Assembly (NCBI GenBank): GCA_041391925.1 | Contig: JAWKNA010000007.1 | Span: forward strand, 186,001 to 250,000 | Source of the DNA: JBPOFM01 sp041391925 | Lineage (GTDB): Bacteria; Bacteroidota; Bacteroidia; Flavobacteriales; Flavobacteriaceae | Direction of reading: 5' to 3' | Length of the DNA stretch: 64,000 nucleotides | In this document: positions 27,520 through 36,046 of the stretch, piece by piece | Numbering within the stretch: position 1 is the first letter of the stretch | How the letters are laid out: every line of letters starts with the position of its first letter | Translations under genes and position numbers: made by a program | Notes under the pieces: generated by a model | The model's input: only the letters and a program-made list of their open reading frames with translations | What the model was told of the DNA's origin: nothing | The model's database searches: none

Positions 27520-28110
27520 ATGATTATGAGACACGAACTTATCACAGACGCTGCCTTGGTCAGTAATTATCTGAAAGGCGACGAAAGCGCACTCTCCGTA
27601 CTGATTTATCGACACAAACAAAAAATTTATAGTTTTATCTATTCCAAAGTGTATGACAGGGATATCACTGAAGACATTTTTCAGGACACCTTCATCAAAG
27701 TTATCAAGACGCTTAAACTTGGTAAGTACAACGAGGAAGGTAAATTTCTGCCTTGGGTGATGCGTATTGCACACAATCTCATCATTGACCATTTTAGGAG
27801 AAATAGCAGAATGCCAAAATTTGACAACTCTGGCGAGTTCAGTATATTTTCAGTACTAAGTGATTCTGCTTTGGATGCCGAAAAAACCATTATCAAAGAA
27901 CAGATAGAATGTGATTTGCGTCGTTTGATTGAGGAACTTCCTGATGACCAAAAAGATGTCTTGGTGATGCGTATGTATCAGGATATGAGTTTTAAGGAAA
28001 TCTCAGATAAAACAGGCGTAAGTATCAATACTGCTCTGGGTCGTATGCGTTATGCGCTGATCAATTTGAGAAAAGTCATTGACCAAAAAAATATTATTTT
28101 GACAAATTAA
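27520..28110 (+). CDS. ECF-type RNA polymerase sigma factor
   Basis: Sigma-70 family protein of 196 residues with region 2 (DITEDIFQDTFIKVIK, then the -10-binding WVMRIAHNLIIDHFRR) and region 4 with a helix-turn-helix (MSFKEISDKTGVSINTALGRM, read as SFKEISDKTGVSINTALGR). There is no anti-sigma gene beside it; instead a 48-residue gene follows after 65 bases. It carries a housekeeping-type promoter, not an obvious self-regulated one. An ATG six bases downstream (27526) is an equally good start. The regulon is unknown. Confidence 0.9.
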   Translation: MIMRHELITDAALVSNYLKGDESALSVLIYRHKQKIYSFIYSKVYDRDITEDIFQDTFIKVIKTLKLGKYNEEGKFLPWVMRIAHNLIIDHFRRNSRMPKFDNSGEFSIFSVLSDSALDAEKTIIKEQIECDLRRLIEELPDDQKDVLVMRMYQDMSFKEISDKTGVSINTALGRMRYALINLRKVIDQKNIILTN

Positions 28111-28175
28111 CAATTTGACATACTAAAGTAAGTTTTGTTGCGTTTATAAGATTATTATCAACTAAAAATCCGAAA

Positions 28176-28322
28176 ATGGCAAAACTTTACTCTGAAAAAA
28201 TCCCGGAATCCCCAACCAATCTGAACCCAAAAGAAGAGACAGTGGATTTTCTTTTGAATTATTCTAAGGCTTTAAGTGTTATACATTGTAATAAATTGAA
28301 GTTTGAAGCACTTCTAAATTAA
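28176..28322 (+). CDS. Small conserved-looking protein downstream of the ECF sigma factor
   Basis: ATG at 28176 opens a 48-codon frame ending in TAA. The product begins MAKLYSEKIPESPTNLNPK and ends in KFEALLN; it is soluble and mildly charged, with a central helix-like stretch (VDFLLNYSKALSVI). It sits between the sigma gene and a strong terminator, so it is transcribed with the sigma factor. It does not look like a usual membrane anti-sigma factor. I recall similar small proteins beside this sigma gene in other flavobacteria, but cannot name a family. Confidence 0.65.
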   Translation: MAKLYSEKIPESPTNLNPKEETVDFLLNYSKALSVIHCNKLKFEALLN

Positions 28323-28330
28323 ACTTTGGG

Positions 28331-28365
28331 AAGTCCTGATAGTTAGCCTGTCAGGACTTTTTTTT
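28331..28365 (+). terminator. Strong terminator of the sigma factor operon, overlapping the nth 3' end
   Basis: AAGTCCTGA (28331-28339) and TCAGGACTT (28351-28359) form a perfect 9-bp stem with an 11-base loop, followed by T. The right arm begins exactly at the nth stop codon on the opposite strand, and the T-tract encodes the lysines at the end of Nth. Confidence 0.88.
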
Positions 28366-29007
28366 GTAATAATCATTTAAAACTGAAGCTCTCCCAATGG
28401 TTTTGGTGATTATATCTTTTTCCAAATCCCAACCTCGTGCTGGCGAATACTGTCGTCCATACCAGATAATCTGAAGATGCAAATCGTTCCACAATTTTTC
28501 AGGAAACAATCGTTTGGCATCTTTTTCAGTCTGTACAACATTCTTCCCGTTGCTAAAACCCCATCGATGCATCAACCGATGAATGTGTGTATCAACTGGA
28601 AAGGCAGGAATCCCAAAAGCTTGTGATAGCACAACTGCCGCAGTTTTATGACCAACGGCTGGTAAGGCCTCCAATGCTTCATAGGTATTTGGCACTTGCC
28701 CACTGTATTTGTCAATCAAAATTTGAGAAAGTCCATGAATGCCTTTGCTTTTCATCGGCGAAAGACCTACAGGTTTAATAATTTCCCTTATTTCTTCAAC
28801 CGTTAATTTTACCATGGCATACGGATTGTCAGCTTTGGCAAATAACAAAGGGCTAACTTGATTGACACGAACATCTGTACTTTGTGCTGACATTAATACT
28901 GCGATGAGTAAGGTATATGGGTCTTTGTGTTCTAAAGGCACAGGAATGGTAGGATATAACTCATTTAAGGTTTTTATAACAAAATCTACTTTTTCTTGTT
29001 TGGTCAT
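28351..29007 (-). CDS. nth: Endonuclease III, cluster-less form
   Basis: DNA glycosylase/AP lyase that removes oxidised pyrimidines in base excision repair. The helix-hairpin-helix with catalytic Lys (LPAVGHKTAAVVL) and the catalytic Asp (FPVDTHIHRLMHRWGF) are present. The C-terminal region that normally holds four Cys for the [4Fe-4S] cluster (C-x6-C-x2-C-x5-C) reads IIWYGRQYSPARGWDLEKD and has no Cys at all. I start at 29007 (MTKQEKVDF, 218 residues), near the usual length; an in-frame ATG at 29040 would overlap the divergent bcp region. The last codons lie in the terminator of the neighbouring operon. Confidence 0.92.
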   Translation of the reverse strand: MTKQEKVDFVIKTLNELYPTIPVPLEHKDPYTLLIAVLMSAQSTDVRVNQVSPLLFAKADNPYAMVKLTVEEIREIIKPVGLSPMKSKGIHGLSQILIDKYSGQVPNTYEALEALPAVGHKTAAVVLSQAFGIPAFPVDTHIHRLMHRWGFSNGKNVVQTEKDAKRLFPEKLWNDLHLQIIWYGRQYSPARGWDLEKDIITKTIGRASVLNDYYKKKS

Positions 29008-29043
29008 AATTGTATTTTTACAAAGAATCAAAATTAACATATT

Positions 29044-29496
29044 ATGACGACATTAAAAGTTGGAGATAATGCTCCAAATTTTTCACAGAAAGATGAACAA
29101 GGAAACACCATAAGTCTCAACGATTATAAAGGAAAGAAACTGGTAGTGTTTTTCTATCCAGCTGCCAACACCCCAACTTGTACTACAGAAGCTTGTAATC
29201 TTAGAGAAAACTATAAAGAATTGAGCGACAAAGGCTATGCCATTTTGGGCGTGAGTGCCGATACCCAAAGAAAGCAATCAAATTTTAAGAAGAAATACAA
29301 TTTTCCTTATCCTTTATTGGCCGATGTTGACAAATCTGTTATCAATGCCTTTGGAGTTTGGGGAAAGAAGAAATTTATGGGTCGTACGTTTGATGGTATA
29401 CATCGAGTGACGTTTGTGATTAACGAGAAGGGTGTCATTGAAAAGGTAATTGATGACGTGAAAGCAAAAAAACATGCTGAACAGGTTTTAGAGTAG
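29044..29496 (+). CDS. bcp: Thioredoxin-dependent thiol peroxidase (BCP/PrxQ)
   Basis: Peroxiredoxin of 150 residues that reduces hydrogen peroxide and organic peroxides with electrons from thioredoxin. The motif PAANTPTCTTEACNLREN contains the peroxidatic Cys in the TPTC context and a second Cys five residues later, the atypical 2-Cys arrangement of PrxQ. The Thr of PxxxTxxC is present. The start is 36 bases from the divergent nth start, so the two DNA/oxidative-damage genes share a promoter region. Confidence 0.94.
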   Translation: MTTLKVGDNAPNFSQKDEQGNTISLNDYKGKKLVVFFYPAANTPTCTTEACNLRENYKELSDKGYAILGVSADTQRKQSNFKKKYNFPYPLLADVDKSVINAFGVWGKKKFMGRTFDGIHRVTFVINEKGVIEKVIDDVKAKKHAEQVLE

Positions 29497-29630
29497 TTTT
29501 TAGTTGGTTCTTTGAGGTGCTAAATACTTAATCCACAAGAAGTACCAAGCTGGAGTTTTTTCAAAAGAAGTACCCAATGGCCTCCAAACATCTTTTAAAT
29601 TTCTGGCTCAAACTTTTGATTAAACAAACA

Positions 29631-29659
29631 AAAAAAGAGAGCTATTAGCTCTCTTTTTT
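29631..29659. terminator. Bidirectional terminator between bcp and yebC
   Basis: The arms 29631-29643 and 29647-29659 form a perfect 13-bp stem with a 3-base loop. The AAAAAA/TTTTTT ends provide a T-tract on both strands, serving bcp (plus) and yebC (minus). Confidence 0.88.
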
Positions 29660-29680
29660 ATTATCATTATTAATATTATT

Positions 29681-30403
29681 TTAATCCTCCGAGCTCTCCT
29701 CCATTGTGTGGTATACATTCTGTACATCGTCATCTTCTTCAATCTTCTCTAGCAATTTTTCTACATCGGCAGCCTGCTCAGGTGTCAATTGTTTTGTAAC
29801 TTGTGGAATCCGTTCAAAACCAGAAGACAAAATCTCAATATTTCGGCTCTCCAACTCATTCTGTATAGCTCCAAAGCTCTCAAAAGGTGCATAAATCAAA
29901 ATGCCATCTTCATCCACAAAGACTTCCTCAACACCAAAATCTATCATTTCGAGTTCAAGTTCTTCGGCATCTATGCCTTCCGAGGATATTCGGAAATTAC
30001 AGGTATGGTCAAACATAAATATTACTGAACCAGAAGTGCCTAAGCTACCATCACATTTATTGAAATAGCTGCGAATATTGGCAACGGTTCGTGTGTTGTT
30101 GTCAGTTGCTGTCTCTACCAAAATAGCAATACCATGAGGTGCATAGCCTTCAAACAGTACTTCCTTGTAATCGCCCTGACTTTTATCACTAGCCTTTTTT
30201 ATGGCACGCTCAATATTGTCTTTTGGCATATTTACAGATTTGGCATTCTGTATAACGGCTCGTAAACGAGAGTTGCTCGCTGGATCTGGCCCACCTTCTT
30301 TTACGGCCATGACGATGTCTTTGCCAATACGTGTGAAGGCCTTGCTCATCGCAGACCAACGCTTCATTTTTCTTGCTTTTCTAAATTCGAAAGCTCTTCC
30401 CAT
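29681..30403 (-). CDS. yebC: YebC/PmpR family protein
   Basis: Protein of 240 residues, the standard length. It begins MGRAFEFRKARKMKRWSAM (one residue short of the limit) and has GGPDPASNSRLRAVIQNAK and NMPKDNIERAIKKA, all family hallmarks. YebC proteins were described as transcriptional regulators; more recent work links members to rescue of ribosomes stalled at proline-rich sites. The C-terminal ends in an acidic stretch. It has its own -7 element at 30511-30518 and a leader of about 100 bases containing a palindromic repeat. Confidence 0.94.
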   Translation of the reverse strand: MGRAFEFRKARKMKRWSAMSKAFTRIGKDIVMAVKEGGPDPASNSRLRAVIQNAKSVNMPKDNIERAIKKASDKSQGDYKEVLFEGYAPHGIAILVETATDNNTRTVANIRSYFNKCDGSLGTSGSVIFMFDHTCNFRISSEGIDAEELELEMIDFGVEEVFVDEDGILIYAPFESFGAIQNELESRNIEILSSGFERIPQVTKQLTPEQAADVEKLLEKIEEDDDVQNVYHTMEESSED

Positions 30404-30421
30404 TTCTAAATTAGTTTTTAG

Positions 30422-30446
30422 TCATTTCCGCAAAAGCGAAAAATCT
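30422..30446. repeat. Imperfect palindromic repeat upstream of yebC
   Basis: The plus strand begins TCATTTCCGCAAAAGCG and ends AAAATCT. It is a near copy of the element at 36019-36042, also just upstream of a leftward start codon (gcvT). The two arms TTTCCGC and GCGAAA are partly complementary. Confidence 0.5.
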
Positions 30447-30510
30447 AATCTTTTGTATTAAAATTTCAAAATCAAGAGAAAATTCTTTCTCTCTTTGGTT
30501 GTTTTCACCG

Positions 30511-30518
30511 CAAATTTA
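30511..30518 (-). promoter_or_regulatory. Predicted -7 element of yebC
   Basis: On the minus strand TAAATTTG matches TAnnTTTG exactly; the -33 element is not clear. The leader to the start codon at 30403 would be about 100 bases. Confidence 0.4.
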
Positions 30519-30528
30519 TAAAAATCCA

Positions 30529-31566
30529 TCAATCATTTGGAATGTGTTTCGCCAAAAAATTTTCATTGACAGAGTTAAGATTATTAATGGTATTTTGACG
30601 CTCTCTATTGAGTTCATCGTTGGCCTTGTTATAGGCAGTGACTGCCTTGTTAATGTCCTTTACTTTTTTATTATAAGTGTCCACCATCTCTTTGGTGCGC
30701 TTCTTTTCGGGAGTTTTTTCAAGAGTATTTTTGATGGTTTCAAAGTCAGCATTCAAAATTAAAAATTCGGTTACTTTCGGAATTTGGTTGTCAGCCTCAT
30801 CAATGTAAAATTCAAAAGCCTTTTTAGAAGACTCTACCAAAGAACGATCATTTTTGTAAAGAGGAACTGTTTTTAAAATCTCCAACCCTTCCTTTGCCGA
30901 TTGGCTCAAGGCATTAGCATTCTGCTGAATGGCAGCTACATCATTGTTTTCCACTGCTTCCCACAAATATATTTCATTGATACTCACTTTAAAATGAATG
31001 AGATGCATATCGTTGTAATGCTTAAACACCTCATTGGAGATTTTCATTTTCTTCCCAAGATCAGATTCGTTTTCAATAATTCTGACATTGTGTTTAGCGG
31101 CAAACAATCTAAACTGAGCGTCATATTCACTATAGGCTTCCTCCATCTTTTTGTCTGCCAGCTCTTGAGCCAAAATATAAGCCTCCATTAAATCGTAGGA
31201 ATTCTCGGCAACTTCTTTTAAATCAATGATTTTTGCATAATCCTGTTTCAAGAGGCTTTCATTCAAGCGCATGTAATTAAGAACTTGACTTTTGTATTCA
31301 TCCCCATCATAACCATCAGCATTTTCAATTTTCTCAATGGATTTCTCCAATGATTTTAAAAGTGTTGTGCGTTTTGAATCAATAGCTCTGTCGCTTCTAC
31401 TGTGGGCAATTGCCTTTGTGTATTTCCACATGTTTCTTGTGACAGTTTCTTGTTCTTGAGCAACAAAATCCAAATATTCGGAGGCATTTTTAAAACTTTG
31501 GGAGTAGGAAGTGATAGATAAAATAACAAAGAAAATAATAAAGAACGGTTTAGTAATTTGAATCAT
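30529..31566 (-). CDS. Exported coiled-coil protein of unknown function
   Basis: Not recognised. Protein of 345 residues with a signal peptide (FFIIFFVILSITSYSQ) and an almost wholly helical, charged body: repeated Lys/Glu/Ala segments (LLKSLEKSIEKIENAD, EMVDTYNKKVKDINKAV) suggest long coiled coils in the periplasm. Its ATG follows directly after the TAA of the S41 protease gene with no gap, so the two are translated together and may act together. No lipobox is present. Confidence 0.7.
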   Translation of the reverse strand: MIQITKPFFIIFFVILSITSYSQSFKNASEYLDFVAQEQETVTRNMWKYTKAIAHSRSDRAIDSKRTTLLKSLEKSIEKIENADGYDGDEYKSQVLNYMRLNESLLKQDYAKIIDLKEVAENSYDLMEAYILAQELADKKMEEAYSEYDAQFRLFAAKHNVRIIENESDLGKKMKISNEVFKHYNDMHLIHFKVSINEIYLWEAVENNDVAAIQQNANALSQSAKEGLEILKTVPLYKNDRSLVESSKKAFEFYIDEADNQIPKVTEFLILNADFETIKNTLEKTPEKKRTKEMVDTYNKKVKDINKAVTAYNKANDELNRERQNTINNLNSVNENFLAKHIPND

Positions 31567-33624
31567 TTAATTGTTTGTTTTTGCGGTTAATAAATCAAGT
31601 AAAATGGTATAGGCTTCTTCAATATATATGTCATTTGCAATATCATCCAAGACATCGGAATTGGCTTCTAGATCATCTTCATTATATTGTAAAAGTTCTT
31701 CTGTAGATACTGTATTGCGTACTGAAATGTTGCTGGTTTGCATATCCAACTGCGAATAAAATGAATTCCAAAGAGAATTATAACCATTCAAATCATTGTA
31801 TATATTATCCAGCGTTAGAGGATATTCCGAGGTTTTGTTAATGTAATCATTTAAGACTATCGTATTAATATTTTTGATGGCTTTAAAACTTGGATTGGTT
31901 TCGGTGCGTTTCACACTATTGCTATTGATAAGTGCCAAAGGCAAGGCTTTGAAAGGATGGTATTTCATACGAGCTTCTACCGAATCATTGCTCAATGCAA
32001 ATTTTTCAAAACCTTCACTGGTTTTAAAATTATCATACAATGAAGGCAAGGTGACATCTGGAATGACACCAACCGATTGATGGCTCAAACCGGTAATGCG
32101 GTAGAACTTCTCCACCGTTATCTTTGAAAAGCCCAAATCTTCTGTTTCGCTCAATGGAATTATCACCTGTGCACTCGATTTACCATGGCTTGGTGAACCT
32201 ACGATTATGGCTCGGCTGTAATCTTGCATGACACTCGCAAAAAATTCCGATGCAGAAGCACTATAATTATTAATAAGTACCACAACAGGTTTGACAAAAA
32301 GTGAACCTCTATTCATATCTCTAATAGTGAATGTTTCCCCATTTGGATATTTGATGATAGAAAGTGGTCCTTTATCAATAAACATTCCTGAAAGTTCAGC
32401 CGCTTCCTTCATGGAGCCACCACCATTGAAACGTAAATCGATGACCAACCCTTTGATGTTTTCCTGATTGAGTTTATACAGTTCCTTCGCAACATCGTTG
32501 GCCAATCCTAGACCATTAGGCGATTCCATATCAGTGTAAAAACTTGGAATTTTAATATATCCAATATCTTCCTTATTTTCCAAAATATACCCTCGGATGC
32601 TGTTGTCCTCAACTTTGGTGATAGTTTTGGTGAGTTCAATCTCTTCAATATTTCCATCCGGTTTCTTGATTTTGAAGGTAATGGTTTGGTGTCTGTCGTC
32701 ATTGATGAAGGATAAGATATCTTCATTGGATGTGCAATATGTTTCCAAGTTAGTAGCATCACTTTTCAAGGATTGGATGACATCGTTTACTTCAAAGTTA
32801 CCATTTTTGAAGGCTGCACTTCCGGGAACAATGTAGGCAATCACAATCTCTCCATCATCATTTTTATTGGTGTGTATCCCAAAGGTCAATTGGCTGTTGG
32901 CAAGATGATCCTCAAATTCGGTTTTTTGGGAGTCATTGAAAAAAGAAGAATTAGGATCTTCATAATTCAAAAGTGCATTGAGAAAAGTTTCCTCAATATA
33001 GGTTTCAAAGCCAATATTTTGGTGCAATGTTTCTTCCAGCATGCATAATTGGTTGTCAATGATTTTTGGCTTCAAAGTTGCTTCGAGCTCCTTAAAATGA
33101 TTTTTTACATTGGTGAAAACAGAATCTTCCTCTATCAATTTGGAAACGATTAAATAGCGAATGCGTTTGCTCCAGTAACGTTTTGCGTGATTTTCATCCT
33201 TAAAATAATCGTGGTCATTATCAGGTTTGAAATACAAAGTGTCCTTACCTGAATAATCCAGTGTTTCGTTTCTCAAACTTTCCACAATGGCTTTTGTGTC
33301 AAGAATTCTTTTTTTAAGGGTTTGGGAGTATTTCTCTATGAAATCACAGGAATTGGATTGTAGATAATCATCCAGTTTGTAAATATCAGACTTTAAGACA
33401 TCGATGTCAGTTTGGGTTAGGTAACGTTTACTGTCATCTAATTGTTTGATGAAAAGTTCAAAAACTCCTTTGGATAAACTGTCGTTTACGGGTTTAGGAC
33501 TAAAGTGTGCATTGGTGATAAGATTCTGTATTGCAACGAGTTGTTTGCAAAACGCAGAATCGTTTTGTGCATAAGAAACACTAATTTGAAAGCAGAAAAA
33601 AAGAAATAAAATCCGTTTGACCAT
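31567..33624 (-). CDS. S41 family C-terminal-processing-like protease
   Basis: Exported protease of 685 residues: a signal peptide (ILFLFFCFQISVSYAQ), an N-terminal helical domain of the tail-specific protease type, a PDZ domain (around 250-330, AYIVPGSAAFKNGNFEVND) and the S41 core. The catalytic Ser is in NYSASASEFF (about residue 456) and the Lys in GSPSHGKSSAQ (about 480). Family members degrade or trim envelope proteins at their C-termini. The start codon lies within a short tandem repeat of GACCATT on the plus strand (33619-33632). It is coupled to the coiled-coil gene downstream. Confidence 0.88.
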   Translation of the reverse strand: MVKRILFLFFCFQISVSYAQNDSAFCKQLVAIQNLITNAHFSPKPVNDSLSKGVFELFIKQLDDSKRYLTQTDIDVLKSDIYKLDDYLQSNSCDFIEKYSQTLKKRILDTKAIVESLRNETLDYSGKDTLYFKPDNDHDYFKDENHAKRYWSKRIRYLIVSKLIEEDSVFTNVKNHFKELEATLKPKIIDNQLCMLEETLHQNIGFETYIEETFLNALLNYEDPNSSFFNDSQKTEFEDHLANSQLTFGIHTNKNDDGEIVIAYIVPGSAAFKNGNFEVNDVIQSLKSDATNLETYCTSNEDILSFINDDRHQTITFKIKKPDGNIEEIELTKTITKVEDNSIRGYILENKEDIGYIKIPSFYTDMESPNGLGLANDVAKELYKLNQENIKGLVIDLRFNGGGSMKEAAELSGMFIDKGPLSIIKYPNGETFTIRDMNRGSLFVKPVVVLINNYSASASEFFASVMQDYSRAIIVGSPSHGKSSAQVIIPLSETEDLGFSKITVEKFYRITGLSHQSVGVIPDVTLPSLYDNFKTSEGFEKFALSNDSVEARMKYHPFKALPLALINSNSVKRTETNPSFKAIKNINTIVLNDYINKTSEYPLTLDNIYNDLNGYNSLWNSFYSQLDMQTSNISVRNTVSTEELLQYNEDDLEANSDVLDDIANDIYIEEAYTILLDLLTAKTNN

Positions 33625-33687
33625 TGACCATTTTAATAGTCTGGTAATGTAAAAAATTTATCTTTTTTAAACCTAATAAAAAATAAA

Positions 33688-33978
33688 TTATTCTTGAACC
33701 TCTACAATTGATTCAATAGCTTCTGCCAATTGAAAATCTTTTTCGGTAACGCCTTTTTCCGAATGAGTGGACAAGGATATGGTCAGCACATTGTAGACAT
33801 TGGTCCAGTCTGGATGATGATTGAGTGCTTCACATTCAAAGGCGATGCGGCTCATGGCACTGAAACAGTCCTTGAAGTTGTCGAATTCAAACTCAGCATG
33901 GAGGGCATTATCATAATACTCCCAATCAGGGAAATGGAGCAATTTTGCTTCAATGGTGTCTTTATCTAATTTCTTCAT
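33688..33978 (-). CDS. phhB: 4a-hydroxytetrahydrobiopterin dehydratase
   Basis: Pterin-4a-carbinolamine dehydratase of 96 residues; it regenerates the pterin cofactor after aromatic amino acid hydroxylation. The family motif is clear: ALNHHPDWTNVYNVLTISL, with the His-His-Pro-Asp-Trp core, then the short STHSEKGVTEKD end. No phenylalanine hydroxylase gene is in the window. It stands in a leftward run of genes that also contains gcvT. Confidence 0.9.
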   Translation of the reverse strand: MKKLDKDTIEAKLLHFPDWEYYDNALHAEFEFDNFKDCFSAMSRIAFECEALNHHPDWTNVYNVLTISLSTHSEKGVTEKDFQLAEAIESIVEVQE

Positions 33979-34058
33979 GGATTAACGTTTATGGTTGATT
34001 AAAGTTAGGGAAATATTTTAAGTTATGAGTGCTTATACAGTTTTAATACGCATAACTT

Positions 34059-34889
34059 TTAAACCTCCAATTCTTCCAAGACCTCTTGGCTGGTAATCTG
34101 AAGATGTTTAGGCAACCTGTTCACTTTTGGCATTACGGCAAGATATCGATCTTCGTTAGTGGTGAAAACATGTTTAAATTGCATTGAAGTTGTAGATAAT
34201 TTTGTGACCAGTTCCTTGATAAAATCGTCATGGTGAACTAAATCGGTACTACCAAGATGAAACACTCCCGATTTATTACGATTGATCAGATAATGGATTT
34301 GTTGTGTAACTTTAAAATCTGTAGTGACATTCATGATAAGATTTGGAAAAATTTCTACTGCACTTTTTTCCTGAATGTGCTGTCGCAATTCCTTGATACG
34401 TGGTGATTGTGCTCCAAAAACCATTGGAAGGCGAAGAATCAATGTTTGATGTTTTGGCAAGCGAAACAACATGTTTTCAATCTTAATTTTGAAATGACCA
34501 TAAATGCTTTCACTCAATGTTTTATCATCCTCGTAACTTGGAAACTTGCTGTAAGCATCAAATACATTGGCTGAAGACAGGAAAATAATTTTGCATTTAT
34601 TCAACACCAAATATTCTGTGATATGTTGGTGTGCAATGGTCTGCGCATGAAAATCGCCACGCAGGGCAGAAATGAGTATGGAAGGCTTTGTGGCATCCAA
34701 AATTTCAAATACATTATCTTCCTCAACATTATATTGAAAAAACTGTTTGTTCTTTGCGAAAGTTGCATTGGGTGTACAATAAGTACCAAAAGTTTTAAAA
34801 TAAGGGCAAAGTTCTTTGTATAGGGCATTGCCCAAGAAACCACTGGCACCAAGTATTAAAATTTTATGTTTATCTTCCCGTTCTTTCAT
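34059..34889 (-). CDS. RmlD-like NAD-dependent sugar epimerase/reductase family protein
   Basis: Extended short-chain dehydrogenase of about 276 residues. The Rossmann signature KILILGASGFLGNALYKEL stands at the N-terminus and FLSSANVFDAY gives the Ser of the active site. The usual YxxxK is represented by YGHFKIKIEN, in which Tyr and Lys are 3 to 4 positions apart, slightly off the classical spacing. Members act on dTDP- or other nucleotide sugars. I start at 34889; an in-frame ATG at 34907 adds six residues. It directly follows gcvT. Confidence 0.7.
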   Translation of the reverse strand: MKEREDKHKILILGASGFLGNALYKELCPYFKTFGTYCTPNATFAKNKQFFQYNVEEDNVFEILDATKPSILISALRGDFHAQTIAHQHITEYLVLNKCKIIFLSSANVFDAYSKFPSYEDDKTLSESIYGHFKIKIENMLFRLPKHQTLILRLPMVFGAQSPRIKELRQHIQEKSAVEIFPNLIMNVTTDFKVTQQIHYLINRNKSGVFHLGSTDLVHHDDFIKELVTKLSTTSMQFKHVFTTNEDRYLAVMPKVNRLPKHLQITSQEVLEELEV

Positions 34890-34922
34890 CCAATAATCAC
34901 TTCCCATGAAGAAGCTAAACTT

Positions 34923-36005
34923 TTACACTTTATAAAATGGTAATTTCACGACAGTTGCTGGAACTGCATTTTTACGAATTTGAATATTGATTTTACTACC
35001 AACTTCTGAGAAAATCGTTGGAACATAGCCCAAACCAATACCTTTATTCATAGAAGGCGACATCGTTCCTGAAGTCACTACACCAATGGTTTTTCCGTTG
35101 CCATCAACAATGTCGTAGCCATGTCGGGGAATACCTCTGTCGTCCAATTCAAATGCGACCAATTTGCGTTCTGGTCCGCGTTCTTTTTCCTCTTTTAAAG
35201 CTTCACTTTTGGTAAACTCTTTGGTGAACTTTGTCACCCACCCCAAGCCTGCTTCAATTGGAGATGTGGTATCATCAATATCATTTCCGTAGAGACAATA
35301 GCCCATTTCCAAACGCAAGGTATCACGAGCTGCCAACCCAATTGGTTTAATGCCGAATTTAGCACCAGCTTCCAAAACCTTGTCCCAAACTTGTTTTACT
35401 TCAGAATTCTTACAGTATATTTCAAAACCTCCGCTGCCAGTATAACCTGTTGCCGATATGATAACGTGCTCAATACCTGCAAAATCACCAATCACAAAAC
35501 TATAAAACGGAATAGCTGATAAGTCATGACTTGATAAACTCTGCATTGCCTCAACAGCTTTTGGGCCCTGAATTGCCAATAATGAATAATCTTCACTTAA
35601 ATCGCGCATGTTTGCTCCAACATCGTTTTTGGAACTTATCCACTTCCAATCTTTTTCAATATTGCTGGCATTGACCACCAATAAATAGGTTTCTTCCTTT
35701 ACTCTATAAATAATCAAATCATCCACAATGCCACCATCATCATTTGGTAAGCAGCTATATTGTGCCTTTCCAATTGTCAATTTAGAGGCATCATTGCTGC
35801 TTACTTTTTGAATCAATTCCAATGCATTAGGTCCTTCAATCAAAAATTCGCCCATATGAGACACATCAAACACACCAACAGCATTTCGAACGGTTTCGTG
35901 CTCAATGTTAACCCCTTCATACTGAACAGGCATATTGTATCCTGCAAAAGGAACCATTTTTGCTCCAAGAGCTTCGTGAGTGGATGTTAAAGCTGTGTTT
36001 TTCAT
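34923..36005 (-). CDS. gcvT: Glycine cleavage system T protein (aminomethyltransferase)
   Basis: Protein of 360 residues that transfers the aminomethyl carbon of glycine from the H protein to tetrahydrofolate. Seen: N-terminal MVPFAGYNMPVQYEG, VGVFDVSHMGEF with the catalytic Asp region, GYTGSGGFEIYC and GLAARDTLRLEMGYCLYGND, all diagnostic. gcvH and gcvP are not in the window. With the threonine aldolase at the left edge the window contains two glycine-handling enzymes, but they are not linked in one operon. Confidence 0.95.
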   Translation of the reverse strand: MKNTALTSTHEALGAKMVPFAGYNMPVQYEGVNIEHETVRNAVGVFDVSHMGEFLIEGPNALELIQKVSSNDASKLTIGKAQYSCLPNDDGGIVDDLIIYRVKEETYLLVVNASNIEKDWKWISSKNDVGANMRDLSEDYSLLAIQGPKAVEAMQSLSSHDLSAIPFYSFVIGDFAGIEHVIISATGYTGSGGFEIYCKNSEVKQVWDKVLEAGAKFGIKPIGLAARDTLRLEMGYCLYGNDIDDTTSPIEAGLGWVTKFTKEFTKSEALKEEKERGPERKLVAFELDDRGIPRHGYDIVDGNGKTIGVVTSGTMSPSMNKGIGLGYVPTIFSEVGSKINIQIRKNAVPATVVKLPFYKV

Positions 36006-36018
36006 AAATTAATTTATT

Positions 36019-36042
36019 TCATTTCCGCAAAGGCAGAAATCT
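36019..36042. repeat. Imperfect palindromic repeat upstream of gcvT
   Basis: The plus strand begins TCATTTCCGCAAAGGC and ends AGAAATCT. TTTCCGC and GCAGAAA form the arms with one mismatch. It is closely similar to the element at 30422-30446, in the same orientation and at a similar distance from a leftward start codon. Confidence 0.5.
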
Positions 36043-36046
36043 CATT

